Below are positions 53,148 to 64,000 of a stretch of DNA of 64,000 nt, piece after piece. Each line of letters opens with the position of its first letter. The first letter of the stretch is position 1. A model generated the notes under the pieces. That model worked only from the letters and a program-made list of their open reading frames with translations, had not been told where the DNA came from and did not search any database. This DNA comes from Sycobia sp. Sy_11 (Eukaryota; Arthropoda; Insecta; Hymenoptera; Epichrysomallidae), in contig JACCIC010000135.1 of assembly GCA_018907035.1 (NCBI GenBank), positions 248,001-312,000 of the forward strand. Direction: 5' to 3'. Made by a program: the position numbers and the translations under genes.

Positions 53148-54057
53148 TTACAGCCCGCTTAACTGCGGATTTTAGATCACTTTTTTGAAATAGTCCTGGC
53201 TGCATATCCAATGAGTCTTTCTGTACAGAAGTCGCGACTCGCGGCGCATTTCATTCTACACATTTTTGCAGAAGATAGTAAAAGATGCCTAGAGGTGGCT
53301 GGCTAGTTAAAGACACTCTCAGAAGGTGCGAGCAGGATACAACAATTTTGCTATCGGTTAAATTAATTTTGATATCAAGGTACCGTTCTGGCAAGTGGGA
53401 CGTCCCCCTGTAGCACGTGGCCATACTTTCCTGCTTGCACGACTGCATGATCTAGCACGACTGCACGGACAGCAGATATCTACGGATATATAAAGAAGCG
53501 AAATCTTTGATCGCGTTGGGATAAGCTCGAGTACACCGGAAACCAGAGGCCTGTGTATATTAAAATAATTTAATCTCGGTAAGCCTCATTCCAACGAATA
53601 GTGTGCACTTTAAATACAAAATTAAAAGAGAAAAGTTAAAGACGATGGGGTAGTAACGAGTGAAAAACGTGTAATTATAGCGGTAATGCTGATATGCTAT
53701 GCTATATGAAAAATCGGAATTTCGTAAAGGAACCCCTAGAAGCCAGCCACCAAGATGATGACTGAAATAATAGTATCGTGTAAGAGAAGAAGATTCAGAT
53801 GAATTAAGCTGAACTTTCCTGTTGACAGGTCTCAAGGACTCTCAACAGAGAACAATAACGTGAACGCTTCTGCGAATTTGAAGAGAGAAAAGACTATATC
53901 TTCTTGGAGAAGGACGGAGGATTTATGTATCCTTGGCGAATAGAGACGCCACCTCAATATACTCTATTTTGCAGAAATTAAAATATTGCGGACAGGTAAT
54001 TTACTAACAGAACAAGAAAGAGAGATAATTAAAAAGGAATGACCAATCGGCGTTAAA
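53148..54057 (+). other. Copia leader and degenerate gag region
   Basis: No convincing Gag domain. Short coding-like stretches appear only from about 53860 (NASANLKREKTISSWRRTED). The minus-strand ORFs here are shadows. Confidence 0.5.
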
Positions 54058-55565
54058 ATGTTGAGATTAGACATTCCTGAGAAGACAGGAAAAGAAAACA
54101 TTACGCGTGACGATCTGAGAAACGTATTATTAGACGCAGAGAAAAAGAACGAAAATAAACGAAAAGACGGAATAGGAGATATTTCTGAAACAGCGAACAA
54201 CGGGAAAGAATTAGATCTTAATAGTGTTCTATATTGGAAAAACTTAGCTAAGAATTTACTGTCTCTCTGAAAATACGCGGAAAAAGGTATGGAGATTAGA
54301 CTAGATAATAGAAAAATGAATATTATAGATCCAGTAGCCAGGAAAATAATAATTACAGGCAATTATGAAGCATCTTTCAGGGTGATTAAAATAAAACCGA
54401 GTAATAAAGTAAATTCAAGCTATATAACTGAGGTAGATAAAACAGCTCACCATTATAAGACTAGAAGCAAGAGTAGCGCTGTGGAAGCTGTAAATGAAAA
54501 GAAAATAGATACTATTGCAAACAGCGGCGAACAGAGTTCAGAAGCACCAGCAGATACCAGAAGGGACTCTGATTTTCTGGTAACTGCGAATGATAGAAAG
54601 GTGCATCTACCAGCTGATAGTTCAAGTATAATAGTAGTAGAACCTCAGGATCTCCTTAAAATTAGAAAAGAAACAGATAAAGGAAAATTAAACGATGCCA
54701 TGCTCTGGCACTATAGACTAGGACAGGCGTTCTGTAAATACGTATCAGAATTTGTTGAGAAATACTTAAATTCAAGAATAAATTTAAAGCTGGACGATAT
54801 AATGGAAATCGCGAATGGCGAAGCCTGCCTCATGGCTAAAAGCACACGGTTACCGTTTAAAAGTCAAAGACAGAGAGCAAGCAGGCCTCTACACATACTG
54901 CACGCGGATACGATGGGACCTATATCACCTGTATCACATTCGAAAGGATACAAATTCATATTGACAATTATCGTCGATTTCTCTAGAGTAGCGATAGCGA
55001 ACCTCTTAAGACACAAAAATCAAACATCAGAATTCTTAGATAAAAGCATTAGGAGTTTTAGGAACGTGTTAGGCAGGGATAAAAAGGTTTGTTATTTACA
55101 TTGCGATAAGGGTACTGAGTTTACTGGCTCAGAAACCGTCACACTGTTAAATCATCTAGGGGCGGAGTTACAGCCGGCTTGCCCAGATACTCCGCAGCAC
55201 AACGGAGTCGCCGAAAGGTTAAACAGAACCATTTAGAATAAGGTAAGAACTATAATGTTGGATTCCGGCCTTCCAGGAAACTGTTGGTACCTCGCTGTTA
55301 AAACAGCAACATATATCTATTACCGATCTCCACATAAATATATTGAATATAATATACCAATTAAAATCTTAGCCGAAAATTTCAAAATAGAAAAACACCG
55401 ATGGAGAAGATTCGGATGCGTTGCGATATTTTGAAAACGAAAGGGAGGTGAAAATAAATTCAGCGCAATCGGAGTGAAAGGTTTTTTAATAGGATACGGC
55501 TCGTCGGGATATACATTGTTTGTTCCGGAAGAACATTTAACGTTCCTATCATCCTCGGGATAGCG
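54058..55565 (+). pseudogene. Copia integrase region
   Basis: Open stretches 54058-54270 and 54289-55236 in the same frame, continuing with stops to 55565. The GAG-pre-integrase box is LWHYRLGQAF. The catalytic core has ILHADTMGPISPV (Asp), CYLHCDKGTEFTG (Asp) and QHNGVAERLNRT (Glu), with 35 residues between the second Asp and Glu by direct count, the DD35E pattern. The C-terminal side has AIGVKGFLIGYGSSGYTLFV and is cut there by an insertion. Its stops include TGA at 54268 and TAG at 55234. Confidence 0.9.
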
Positions 55566-55782
55566 TACGCGGTATATTTCCAGGGTACTTTTGAGAGGGG
55601 CGGAAGTTTTTCAGGATAGGACGGCAGATCAGGAAAATAACTTAGTAAAACAGTATATTTTTTATAACAAAAAATTAAAATGTTTATTCAAAAAAAATAT
55701 GACAAGAAACTTCCTTCTATCTATAAGGTTTCTGAAACAAATAAAATAAAACGAAATAATTACTTAAAAGAAATAAGTTTAG

Positions 55783-55783
<1 letters not shown>

Positions 55784-55825
<42 letters not shown>
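55784..55825. repeat. (TA)n microsatellite
   Basis: TA run of about 42 bases inside the Copia-borne insertion. Confidence 0.95.
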
Positions 55826-55826
<1 letters not shown>

Positions 55827-55970
55827 CTACTGAATTCGCGCTAGTTTCCGCGTCGCGTAGTTTAATCCGGCGCTATTTTCCGCACGGATACTTGGTGCTT
55901 TCCACTCGGGGAATTTGAAAATAATATCGGTAGAATCTAAAATAGGTTGTACTAGGGTGAGCTTAATTCC

Positions 55971-56450
55971 GCTGGTCTTTTGAGGAGCGCCTCGTAACCA
56001 GGATCAAGAGTTAAGGGGAAAAGTGTCTAGTCAGGATAAGCGAACGGCTGGTCTTTTGAGGAGCACCTCGCAACCAGGATCACGTTCACTCAGGGATGGG
56101 TAAAATTATTAGCCGTCTGTCTTTTGAGGAGCGCCTCGTAACCAGGATCAAGAGTTAAGGGGAAAAGTGTCTAGTCAGGATAAGCGAACGGCTGGTCTTT
56201 TGAGGAGCACCTCGCAACCAGGATCACGTTCACTCAGGGATGGGTAAAATTATTAGCCGTCTGTCTTTTGAGGAGCGCCTCGCAATAGAGATCAAGCTAA
56301 TAATTTTGGAAAGTAAGTAAATGTACTGGATAAGAGAACGGCTGGTCTTTTGAGGAGCGACTCGCAACCAGGATCAAGTTCACTTTAGAATAGGTAAAAC
56401 TATTAGTCATCTGTCTTTTAGGAGCTCCTCGCAACAGAGATCAAACTAAT
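55971..56450 (+). repeat. Minisatellite of 72-base units in 144-base pairs
   Basis: The core GTCTTTTGAGGAGCGCCTCG, then CAACCAGGATCA recurs at 55981, 56057, 56125, about 56200, 56269, 56351 and about 56418 (position of the TGAGGAG element). Spacing alternates 76 and 68, so a 144-base higher-order unit is present about twice with great similarity, followed by more diverged units. Each core contains GAGG-4 bases-CCTC, a small hairpin. Confidence 0.85.
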
Positions 56451-56800
56451 AGTTTCGGGCGGGAGTTTTAGTGTTAGGATTGATTTGAGCTTTGGATAAG
56501 TTTTAGCTCCGGGAGGAGATCGTGTGACTCGACTTCGGGGCAGTCGGTTCACCGGGTGAACTCTCGATTTTGCCTTTTGCAGGCCCTTTTATACAAAAAC
56601 GGGCGATTATTTCCGTCGCCGCTTGTTCAATTTCGGACGAGCCGCCGGATTATAATAGTTATATTAATAATAATAACGATTAATAATAAGAATATTAATA
56701 ATAATCATAATAATTAATATTTAAAATTTATATTACTTATTTTTGACGCCGGTGTGCTGCGTACAAGTGATTTTATACACGTGCAATAGTGTATACGCAC

Positions 56801-56833
<33 letters not shown>

Positions 56834-57420
56834 TATATGTTCGGTGCGAATATTTTATTTAATTACATTAATTAAATACAGCCGGTGAATTTGTTTTAGA
56901 ACACACGTTGTATATACTGGAATGCGCGCGCCAGTATAAGGCTTGCGCGTTCGCCTACCGCAGTATTCACTGCTGGCGCGTGCCTTTCGACGAGAGAGTA
57001 CGGTAGTGTGTGTGCTGCGTGTATTAGAGGGGGATAGCGGCCGCCGGCCTAATATACTTAACGCAGCTCTCTCTTGCCGCGCGCAATGTATCCCGTCTAT
57101 CGTATGCTTCGGATTTCAGCTTAGCGGTAGAGAAAGAGAGAGACTATGTATTGCGTTCTCTCTATACGGTTGGGTTTTCGGCAGTCGCGTCGATTACCTT
57201 CTACAGTAGTCATCGCGGCCTTTGCCCGCTTTCGGTAGGTTTAGCGCGTTAGAATTTATTAAATTTAATTTTACATTTTCATGTATCCTATTAGTGTGAT
57301 TTTGGATTTAAGTTATTATTTTCATAGGTGTGATTGGAATAGATTATTATAATTTAATGTGTTCGCGTTATATATGTGTGATAAATTTGTGTGTCGGTCG
57401 TAGTGAATTTGCGCGGCCAT

Positions 57421-58916
57421 GTTTTAGGTCGTCGCAAACTAAAATTATTCGAGTCACGCAATGTTAAATTCATTGAGAAACTCTTATACAGAGACTATTA
57501 CGGGACAGAAAATAATATACAAATCGACTTTACAAAAGAAAAGATAGAAGAAATACATGATAAACCGAGACGAAGCGACAGCATTAAAAATCAAACTAAA
57601 AATACAATATTCTCCTTGGACAGTGTCAAAAGCAAATCCAATACGGAAATTAGGTATCATTCGTTATTAGCTAAAATTAATCAAGATGCGCTTAAACTCA
57701 AGCAGCTAGACATAGAGGCTGCATTCTATACGGCGATATAAAAGCAGATATTTACTTAAGAATACCGGAAGGACACCCTGAATTCCAAAGAAACAGGGAC
57801 AAAATACTTAAATACAGAAAATCTCTCTACGGATTGAAAGTCCAAAACATTGGAATGTTAAATTCACCGAAATTATGAAAAAATTGGGATATAACGCAAG
57901 CGAATCGGATCCGTGTCTCTTCATTAAAAATGATCAAAATGATCTTGTTATTTGCATTGTTATTATACGTCGATAATATACGAATAATGAGCAAACACGT
58001 CGCAGAAATAGACCGTTTAATCAACGATCTCGCCAAAGAATTTAAATTAAAACGCTTTGAAAAACCTACGGATTACTTAGGTACAAACATTAAACGCGAC
58101 GAGGTAAATAAAAAAATATTCTGGTCGCAGCAAAGATTTACTGAAAAATTGATCAAACGATTCGGATTTGACAAGATACTGATAAACGTCGTCGCGATTT
58201 CGGATGAAAAATGGAAAAACATAGAAAACGATAACGCGACGGAAAACGATAAATCTAACAGTAAATATCGGGAAATTATCCGATCATTACTGTATCTGGC
58301 TAATGCTACGCAACCGGAAATATCCTACAGCGTAAACGTGTTAAGCAGACATCAAATAAACCCTATCGAAAACGATTGGAATATGATTGCAAAACTATTC
58401 GGGTACTTGTCGGGAACCGCGAATAAGGGTTTAATGTATAGAGGACTAGGAGATAAACTCGAGGCTTTCTCCGATGCCAGCTTATCGGATTGCAGAAACT
58501 CGTTAACTACGTGTGGACACCTGATCAGATTATACAAGAACACTCTGGGTTGGAAAACTCAGAAACAACCCAGCGTAGCCTTATCTACCTGTCAAACGGA
58601 GTACGTGGCTATGAGTCTTGCGTGCCAAGAATTAATATCCGCGCCCAATTCTATCAAAGAAATTTTGAAAATAAACTTATATCCGTTGCGCCTATATTGC
58701 GATAATCAAGTCGCTCAGTTCTACACTAAAAGTGACGGTAACAACTGATTAAGACATATGATAAATAGAAAAGAGCATTATATTAAAGAATGCGGTCGGA
58801 ACAATATCGTAGACATAAAATGGGTTCAACCGTTGAATCAATTAGCGGATATGCTTACTAAGGGATTGAAAACGGACGCACACGTCAGGCTGATAAAGTT
58901 AATACTAAATAACTAA
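57421..58916 (+). pseudogene. Copia reverse transcriptase and RNase H
   Basis: After the insertion, 57421-57741 holds the linker to RT ending LKQLDIEAAFYTAI (the D-x-x-x-AF motif, with the Asp kept). From 57930: LLYVDNIRIMSKHVAEIDRL where YVDD is expected, so the second Asp is Asn; LKRFEKPTDYLGTNIKRD; LLYLANATQPEISYSVNVLS; and RNase H-type LEAFSDASLSDCRNSLTTCG, LSTCQTEYVAMSLACQELI, LYCDNQVAQFY. A TGA near 58746 is followed in frame by QLADMLTKGLKTDAHVRL to the end at 58916. Frame changes lie near 57740 and 57900. Confidence 0.9.
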
Positions 58917-59110
58917 ACAAATATATGTGTGTTACAGATCCATTGGCAAAGGAAGAATGATGGAGCGATACTGAATAAACTTCTGGAAGGAAAATGAAAT
59001 AGAAAACATTGAAGCGATGTATAATTAATGAGAATCTAGATTATTTATTATACACAATTACAGTAAATGATGACTAGTGGAATTGCACGTATTTACATCT
59101 ATGTGCAATA

Positions 59111-60395
59111 GGAGGGTGGATTGACAAGTTTCCGGCCTGAACAAGAGATAGTGCCACTAGGCCTACTTGACGTGGTGTTCTATACTGCTATCCTTCGATA
59201 GCTTGTAGCTATAGTTTCAGTCCGATCGCCAAGTTAGTTTAGGTTTGAGAGCACGCTGAACAAGACATCTCTGTGTTTTTCGTAAAAATAGAAAAGCTGG
59301 AAAATCGTGCTGTCATCAAATACTTTTATTTGGAGGGGTTAAAACCGGAGGAAATTAAAGAAGAGATGGATTCAACAGTGCGGACATCTTCCCCATTATA
59401 TTCAACCGTTAAGCAGTGGGTTTCCGAGTTTAAAAAGGGTCGTGTGAGCACCTCTGATGAGCCTCGCTCAGGTCGCCCCGCTGAGGTCACGACTCCAGAT
59501 ATGATCGAAAAAATCCCTCAAATAATACTGAAAGACCACAGATTAAAAGTGCGTGATATAACTGAGACCTGTAAGATGTCATATGAACATGTACAAAATA
59601 TTTTGCACCAACATTTGTATATGGAAAAGCTCTGTGCAAGATGGGTGCCGCGTTTGCTAACAGTCAACCAAAAATTGATTCGAAAGAACATTTCTACCGC
59701 CAATTTGGCGTTCTTTAAGCTTAATCCAAGCGAATTTTTGCGTCGATTCATAACTTTTGACAAAACTTGGGTCCACCACTACACTCCTGAAACTAAATAA
59801 CAGTCTAAACAGTGGATTGGACTAGGGGAACCAACTCCAAAAAGGCAAAAACAATTTTTTCGACGAACAAGGTTATTGATATTGTTGTTTGGGATGCAAG
59901 AGGTATTATATGCATTGATTACTTTGAAAAGGGTAAAACTATTATTGATCAATACTACGCAGACTTATTGCAACGTTTGAGCCACGAAATGAAAACTAAA
60001 CGACCTCATCTGGCGAAGCAAAAAATCTTGTTTCATCAGGATAACGCACCAGAGCACACGTCAATCGTTACGATGGCTTCAATCAACGATCTGAAGTTTG
60101 AATTGATGCCGCACCGTCCCTACTCTCCAGACCTAGCCCCGAGCGATTATTATCTGTTTCCTAACCTCAAAAAATAGCTTGGCGGTAAGAGATTTGCGGA
60201 CAATGAGGAAGTAATCGAAGCTGTAAATGGGTATTTGGAGGAGCTTGACGAATCAGTCAATAGAGGTGGCATAACTAAACTAGAACACCGCTATGAGAAA
60301 TGTATACGTTGGAGGAGATTATGTTGAGAAATAAAAAAAATTGTTAAAATCGTTGTTTTTCTTGGTCAGGCCAGAAACTTATCAATCCACCCTCG
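59111..60395 (+). mobile_element. mariner transposon (F) nested in Copia
   Basis: 1285 bases. The inverted ends share GAGGGTGGATTGA, then AAGTTTC and GGCCTGA (59112 inward, and complement ending 60394), with few mismatches. TA is found at 59109-59110 and 60396-60397 as target duplication. It lies between the Copia pol end and the 3' LTR, so it inserted after the Copia. The fragment at 17816-18129 is from the same family. Confidence 0.93.
59273..60325 (+). pseudogene. mariner transposase (F), recently disabled
   Basis: Two open stretches, 59273-59800 and 59812-60177, in different frames, then a stop and a readable end to about 60325. The helix-turn-helix half has NRAVIKYFYLEGLKPEEIKE and the linker CARWVPRLL. 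The first catalytic Asp is in TFDKTWVHHY, where family members usually have GDETW, so neighbouring residues are changed. The second is in FHQDNAPEHTS and the third in SPDLAPSDYYLF, with 34 residues between them. A TAA at 59798, a frameshift after it, and TAG at 60175 disable it. Confidence 0.9.
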
Positions 60396-60410
60396 TACAA
60401 AGCTCCAGCC

Positions 60411-60422
60411 AAACAGAGAGAG
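60411..60422 (+). other. Polypurine tract of Copia element
   Basis: AACAGAGAGAG directly before the 3' LTR start TGTAGGAATG. Confidence 0.6.
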
Positions 60423-60672
60423 TGTAGGAATGTACATTTTACCCACACCTGTTTTTTACTGCACCAATACACGTTCAAACCAGATGTTGTGCGTGTATAC
60501 TCTTGGCACTTGCCGCTCGGTCGCTCTAGGTGGTCTTCGCGGCTATTTTATCTGTCTTGATCGCACGTATAGAACAGACGTGTATCGACATCAATAAAGA
60601 CTTTACGATTTGTTTAACTCAATTATTCTTTGTTGTTAATATTGTTGTTATTTGTATCTGCTATCCTCATTC

Positions 60673-60677
<5 letters not shown>
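60423..60677 (+). repeat. 3' LTR of Copia element
   Basis: 255 bases, longer than the 5' copy mainly through about 28 extra bases near 60520-60560. It is otherwise similar. Confidence 0.9.

Positions 60678-60718
<41 letters not shown>
60678..60718. repeat. (TA)n microsatellite right of Copia
   Basis: Continuation of the target tract seen at 52884-52911. Confidence 0.95.
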
Positions 60719-60721
<3 letters not shown>

Positions 60722-61167
60722 CTGCATTCTTTCATGATCAACAGGATATCTGACTATTTCTATGTTTTGGTTTCGTTATATAATATTTTATATTAAGTTT
60801 TAAAAAATATATATATATATATATAAGATTTATAAGTAGTAAATTTCTTAATAAGCTAAGAACGTATATTATTCTCGATCGCTAGAGCAGAGGACTAGTA
60901 ACTTGGTAATCCGAGTTCAAATCCCGGTCTCCGCCGATTGACACAAGCACCACTATAAGAATTTACATGTTCTTTGTTTATAAACACATCGTAGTCCTTC
61001 ATCGCTGATTAGCATCGGTATTTGGTAGAATAAATAGAGCGGCATTAACCCTGGTAGAAATGCTAAACATTTATAAGCCATAAACAAGGTACTTCCATAT
61101 AGTGAAACCTATAAACAAGGTATAAACATGGTATTATCGAAGGACATATATATTAGACCGTGCTCTT
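60719..61167. other. AT-rich spacer with a tRNA-like segment
   Basis: At 60885-60947 the plus strand has TAGAGCAGAGGACTAGTAA followed by GAGTTCAAATCCC and TCTCCGCC. This resembles the D arm to 3' end of a tRNA with an AGT-like anticodon loop, but the 5' acceptor strand (GGCGGAG expected) is missing and the anticodon stem does not pair. It is at best a tRNA relic. Confidence 0.3.
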
Positions 61168-61556
61168 AAGAGTGCTCCATACGGTGTTCCCAGCGCCACA
61201 ATGAACTATTAAAACGGAAATGAAAATGTGTAAATCGTAGATTTCGTTTTGCGTCTTCACTTTACGTTTTACAATGTTGAAACAAATTTTATACGAATCT
61301 TTGAAAAATTCTACAATTGGGAGTATCCTTTACTGCTTTCATAATATGTTTCAAAGTTAGTTTAAAAAAATAAGAAAATGTTTATCTAACTGTCATCTGT
61401 ACTATAGACATCGCCGCTTTGCAGCAACATCAAATAACAACAAATATTAAAAATTTTATACGTATAGTACAGATCAAACTTGGGTATTTGCGGCTGTAGA
61501 ATTGAACAATGAATCAAATGAATTTTGTTTCATTTTTCTATTCATAGAAGTGAGGG
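61168..61556 (+). repeat. Dispersed repeat of about 390 bases, copy 2
   Basis: Counterpart of 29083-29474 in the same orientation, over 30 kb away. It starts with AAGAGTGCT and ends with TTCTATTCATAGAAGTGAGGG. No coding potential is shared. Confidence 0.8.
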
Positions 61557-61619
61557 AGTAAAACGAACCATATGATTTTATAACGGTTATGCGATTTTAT
61601 TATAATTATTTATTAAAAT

Positions 61620-62525
61620 ACGATTTTATAACGGTTACCGACGTGCTGGGATAGCGGAGTTCAATAGCGGGGATTTGAAAAGAAGGCGCGGGTAAAGGCG
61701 AGTAAATGAAATTTACGAGCTAGGTTTAATGATAATATAATAAGACACTAATACAGGCTCGCGTACGCAGCTGCGAAGGCTAACAGAAGCGCAACGCGAG
61801 AAAAGACAGTTCGCAGCCGCACACATACACACACACTCTCTCTCTCTCTTTCTCTCGCTCACTCACACTCGAGGTGCGAGCAGGCTCTTTGTCCACCGAC
61901 GGCGAACCTGCTCGATCCGCACGCAAGACAATTATCGCCGGTCGCTGGTACTTACCGTTGGCCGACGGGGAGGCGTTCCTCCTCGATGATAGGTCGACAG
62001 GCGACCGGGGCTGCCGGGACGCTGCACACACACATACACGTGCGATCGAGGAAGCATCGCACGGCGTGCGCTTTTTCAATTCAATCAAATCACACGCGCG
62101 TCACTCGCGGCGCGACAAGGATCGAGCCTCCGGCTTGATGCTAAAAGCTGCCGACGGTGCGCGAGTGGCATCGCTCGCTCCTCGTCCCAAGCAGCTGTCC
62201 AACCCTCGGTTGCCCCAGAGTTATATTCGATTTCGACGAAGTCGTCCGGGAACCGGCTAGATGGATCGAACAGCTCGAATACTTCAGGTTCCACGCGGAT
62301 TCTCTAACGATTGCGAAGCGCGATTACAAGCCTACCGGCACGTCGTCTTTTTTCGGCTCGAGACAAATCCGACTGACTTTTAGAAAAACTTCTTTTTCTT
62401 TTATTTCCGCACGCAGCGGCCGAGGCGTGCCCCCCAATTCGGAGAAACGAACTCGAGCCTGACTCGGGTTTGTTTACATCCACGCGGACACATACGGTCG
62501 ACCGCTGCTCGCGAGGCACAGCGCG

Positions 62526-62581
<56 letters not shown>

Positions 62582-63260
62582 TGTGACCGACCAAATGGCC
62601 GGTCCACGGTTCCAAAACTAGGCATTCACGCGTTACGGCGAAAATACGCGAAGCACGAGCCGCGAGAGTGCGCGACGTTCGTCCGCGAAGAACGAAGCAC
62701 AGAGAAAGGAAGTTCACCTACTCCTTCTTCCCCGAGCCGTCGAGGAGATCTGATGTATCGAGTAGAGTTGTCACCAGAACTATTGAACTCTTCTCCGATT
62801 CGGTTGCCACTCGCATTCTGACTATTCTCATGCGCCAGTCGTGCCTACGTCGACGACGACCTCAGCAGCCACGACTGCCCCACGACCGTCTCCGCGGTCG
62901 TCCCGAACCAGCACCGCCCCTGGGCCTGGAGGCTCAGTGAGAATACGAGAAGGAAGGAAGGAGGGAAGATAGCCCCGCACAGAAGAAAGAGAGAGAAGGA
63001 GAGAGTGGAGGAGAGAGAGAGGAAGCACGAAGGCACCACCCGGACGAGAGGAAGCCACGCGATCGAGAGGAAGCAGCGGCGCCGAGGACCCTTTGGCAAG
63101 TAGTAGCAATAGTAGCCTTCCATGTTAATTAAAGTGTAAATTGCGCGTCCCGATGTGAGCGCGCGCCATCGTAGCGTGAGCGTCTAGCTATAGACTATAC
63201 CGCGCCCCTCCTTTCCCCCCTGTCCTACCGCCTCTATCCTTGTCCGCGGAACCCGCTCCA
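61620..63260. promoter_or_regulatory. CpG-rich block, possible host promoter / 5'UTR
   Basis: GC and CpG content rises sharply over about 1.6 kb, with many CGCG and GCGC words, CA and CT runs (61818-61870), a (TA)n tract (62528-62579) and a purine-rich GAGA stretch (62940-63075). Several ORFs on both strands overlap each other with arginine/serine-rich composition, as expected for CpG-rich non-coding DNA. No domain is recognisable. In insects with depleted AT-rich surroundings such blocks often mark gene starts. Confidence 0.4.
62528..62579. repeat. (TA)n microsatellite in CpG-rich block
   Basis: TA run of about 52 bases inside GC-rich DNA. Confidence 0.95.
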
Positions 63261-64000
63261 TCGTGTTTGTCGATACATACATACATACATGCATAGTAAT
63301 GTAATACGGAAATTTGAGATTACAGAGGTGCGAAATGTCCGAGCTTGAGCCCATAAATATATATGAAAATATAATAGGAAAGTAATTGTTCTTTTCCTAA
63401 CCTAAAGTATATATAATACTTATGTATGCAAAAATGTTATTATTGTCTGCGCAGATTTAATATTTATATACATCCTAAAAATTTTTTATGAAATAAATCG
63501 TTCCTTATGACAACTAAAGCTCATAAGAAATTCCAAAAACTTCACACATATTTTTTTTTTTGCAGGATAGTCTTTTAGTTACAATTTGAAAAACTCATAA
63601 TTTTAGGAGGAAATGAGAGTTTTGAGTGTTCACAAAGTGTAATGGATGCCTTTGAGTTTTTCCTTCAATATGCCCCCCTATTAGACAAAACAGATAAGAA
63701 AAAGTAACGTGAAAAGAATACATAATTTTGAATTCAAATGTAAAATATTATAAAACCATTATTATTTTGGAATGTAGAAGAGTATGATTGTGTATTTATC
63801 ATACGGAATTTTGTATAAGGAGTAAGTACCAATCCTAAATTATTATATTATATTATAAACATTTAAATCTATAGTTATTTATATAACACAATTTTTAAAT
63901 TTATTCTTATATTACACATCATTATACTGTTAGAGGCATTTACATAATTTACATATTTTATATAAGAAACAGCTTTTATAGAAACTTTTTGTAAGAAAAC
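63261..64000. other. AT-rich end of window
   Basis: Contains CATACATACATACATGCAT at 63275-63294 and otherwise AT-rich sequence. No gene is visible. Confidence 0.6.

Larger units (their letters stand above)
55570..57420. mobile_element. Non-coding insertion inside Copia pol (candidate solo LTR)
   Basis: Copia protein reading stops at about 55565 in the GYGSSGY...PEE segment and resumes at about 57420 with LGRRKLKLFESRNVKFIEKL, the next part of the same domain. The about 1.85 kb between has no long ORF of its own, a (TA)n tract (55784-55825), a tandem minisatellite (55971-56450), and CG-rich parts near 56900-57230. It resembles a long solo LTR or another non-autonomous element, but no target duplication was resolved. 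Confidence 0.6.
52912..60677 (+). mobile_element. Ty1/Copia LTR retrotransposon with nested insertions
   Basis: 7766 bases between LTRs starting TGTAGGAATG and ending CCGACA/CCAACA. The order integrase before RT and RNase H is diagnostic of Copia. The flanks are (TA)n on both sides, so the target duplication (ATATA) is consistent but not independently provable. Inside are a non-coding insertion (about 55570-57420) and a mariner (59111-60395). The gag region is not recognisable. Confidence 0.9.

Noticed and set aside
53560..54362. Minus-strand ORFs in the Copia leader and pol
   Set aside because: They are antisense to the Copia protein reading or lack any motif.
60885..60947. Functional tRNA gene
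   Set aside because: B-box and 3' acceptor strand look right but the 5' acceptor strand and the anticodon stem are missing.
61780..63123. Overlapping ORFs in the CpG-rich block
   Set aside because: ORFs on both strands overlap and have low-complexity Arg/Ser/Pro composition, as expected from CpG-rich DNA with few stops.

Overview
This window looks like eukaryotic, probably insect, repeat-rich chromosomal DNA. The background is AT-rich with many long (TA)n tracts and one CpG-rich block near the right end. The transposon set (mariner, Ty3/Gypsy, Ty1/Copia, Maverick/Polinton) and the CpG-rich patches fit a hymenopteran such as an ant, but the species is an inference. I found no confident intact host protein gene. 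Nearly all coding sequence belongs to mobile elements, most of it broken by stops and frameshifts.

Layout. 1-4.6 kb (minus) is a decayed Gypsy pol with two tandem aspartic-protease-like units. 4.6-7.7 kb (minus) is a second, different Gypsy remnant running from Gag to RNase H. 8.7-11.9 kb holds mariner fragments on both strands. 13.1-28.35 kb is a scrambled Maverick/Polinton district. It contains a minus-strand block (ATPase, coiled-coil protein, integrase), a plus-strand block (PLA2/pVI-like, cysteine protease, minor capsid, end of major capsid), a mariner scrap, a minus-strand major-capsid fragment, a plus-strand block (ATPase, coiled-coil protein, GLPGIGF protein, chromodomain integrase), a minus-strand protein-primed-type DNA polymerase B with a long C-terminal tail, and a divergently transcribed intron-containing gene of unknown function. 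28.4-34.3 kb is AT-rich with microsatellites, palindromes and dispersed repeats. 34304-35589 is an apparently intact mariner. 37779-47933 is a complete Gypsy element with 1.4-kb LTRs, a 4-bp target duplication, stop-riddled gag-pol, AT-hooks at the end of Pol, and an extra ORF in the env position directly after a splice-acceptor-like site. 48.0-49.1 kb holds a candidate degraded two-exon gene. 52912-60677 is a Copia element that landed in a (TA)n tract; it carries a non-coding insertion with a 72-bp minisatellite and a nested mariner. 61.6-63.3 kb is CpG-rich and may be a host promoter or 5'UTR.

How the parts relate. The Maverick genes together once specified a virus-like replication and packaging programme: polymerase, integrase, ATPase, protease and capsid proteins. 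Two diverged copies are present in opposite orientations and have been rearranged. The Copia and the mariner inside it give a clear insertion order. The left Gypsy pair is older than the LTR-complete Gypsy at 38-48 kb. The most unusual items are the spliced unknown gene sharing a bidirectional promoter with the Maverick polymerase, the polymerase tail, the tandem Gypsy protease, and the env-position ORF of the large Gypsy element.
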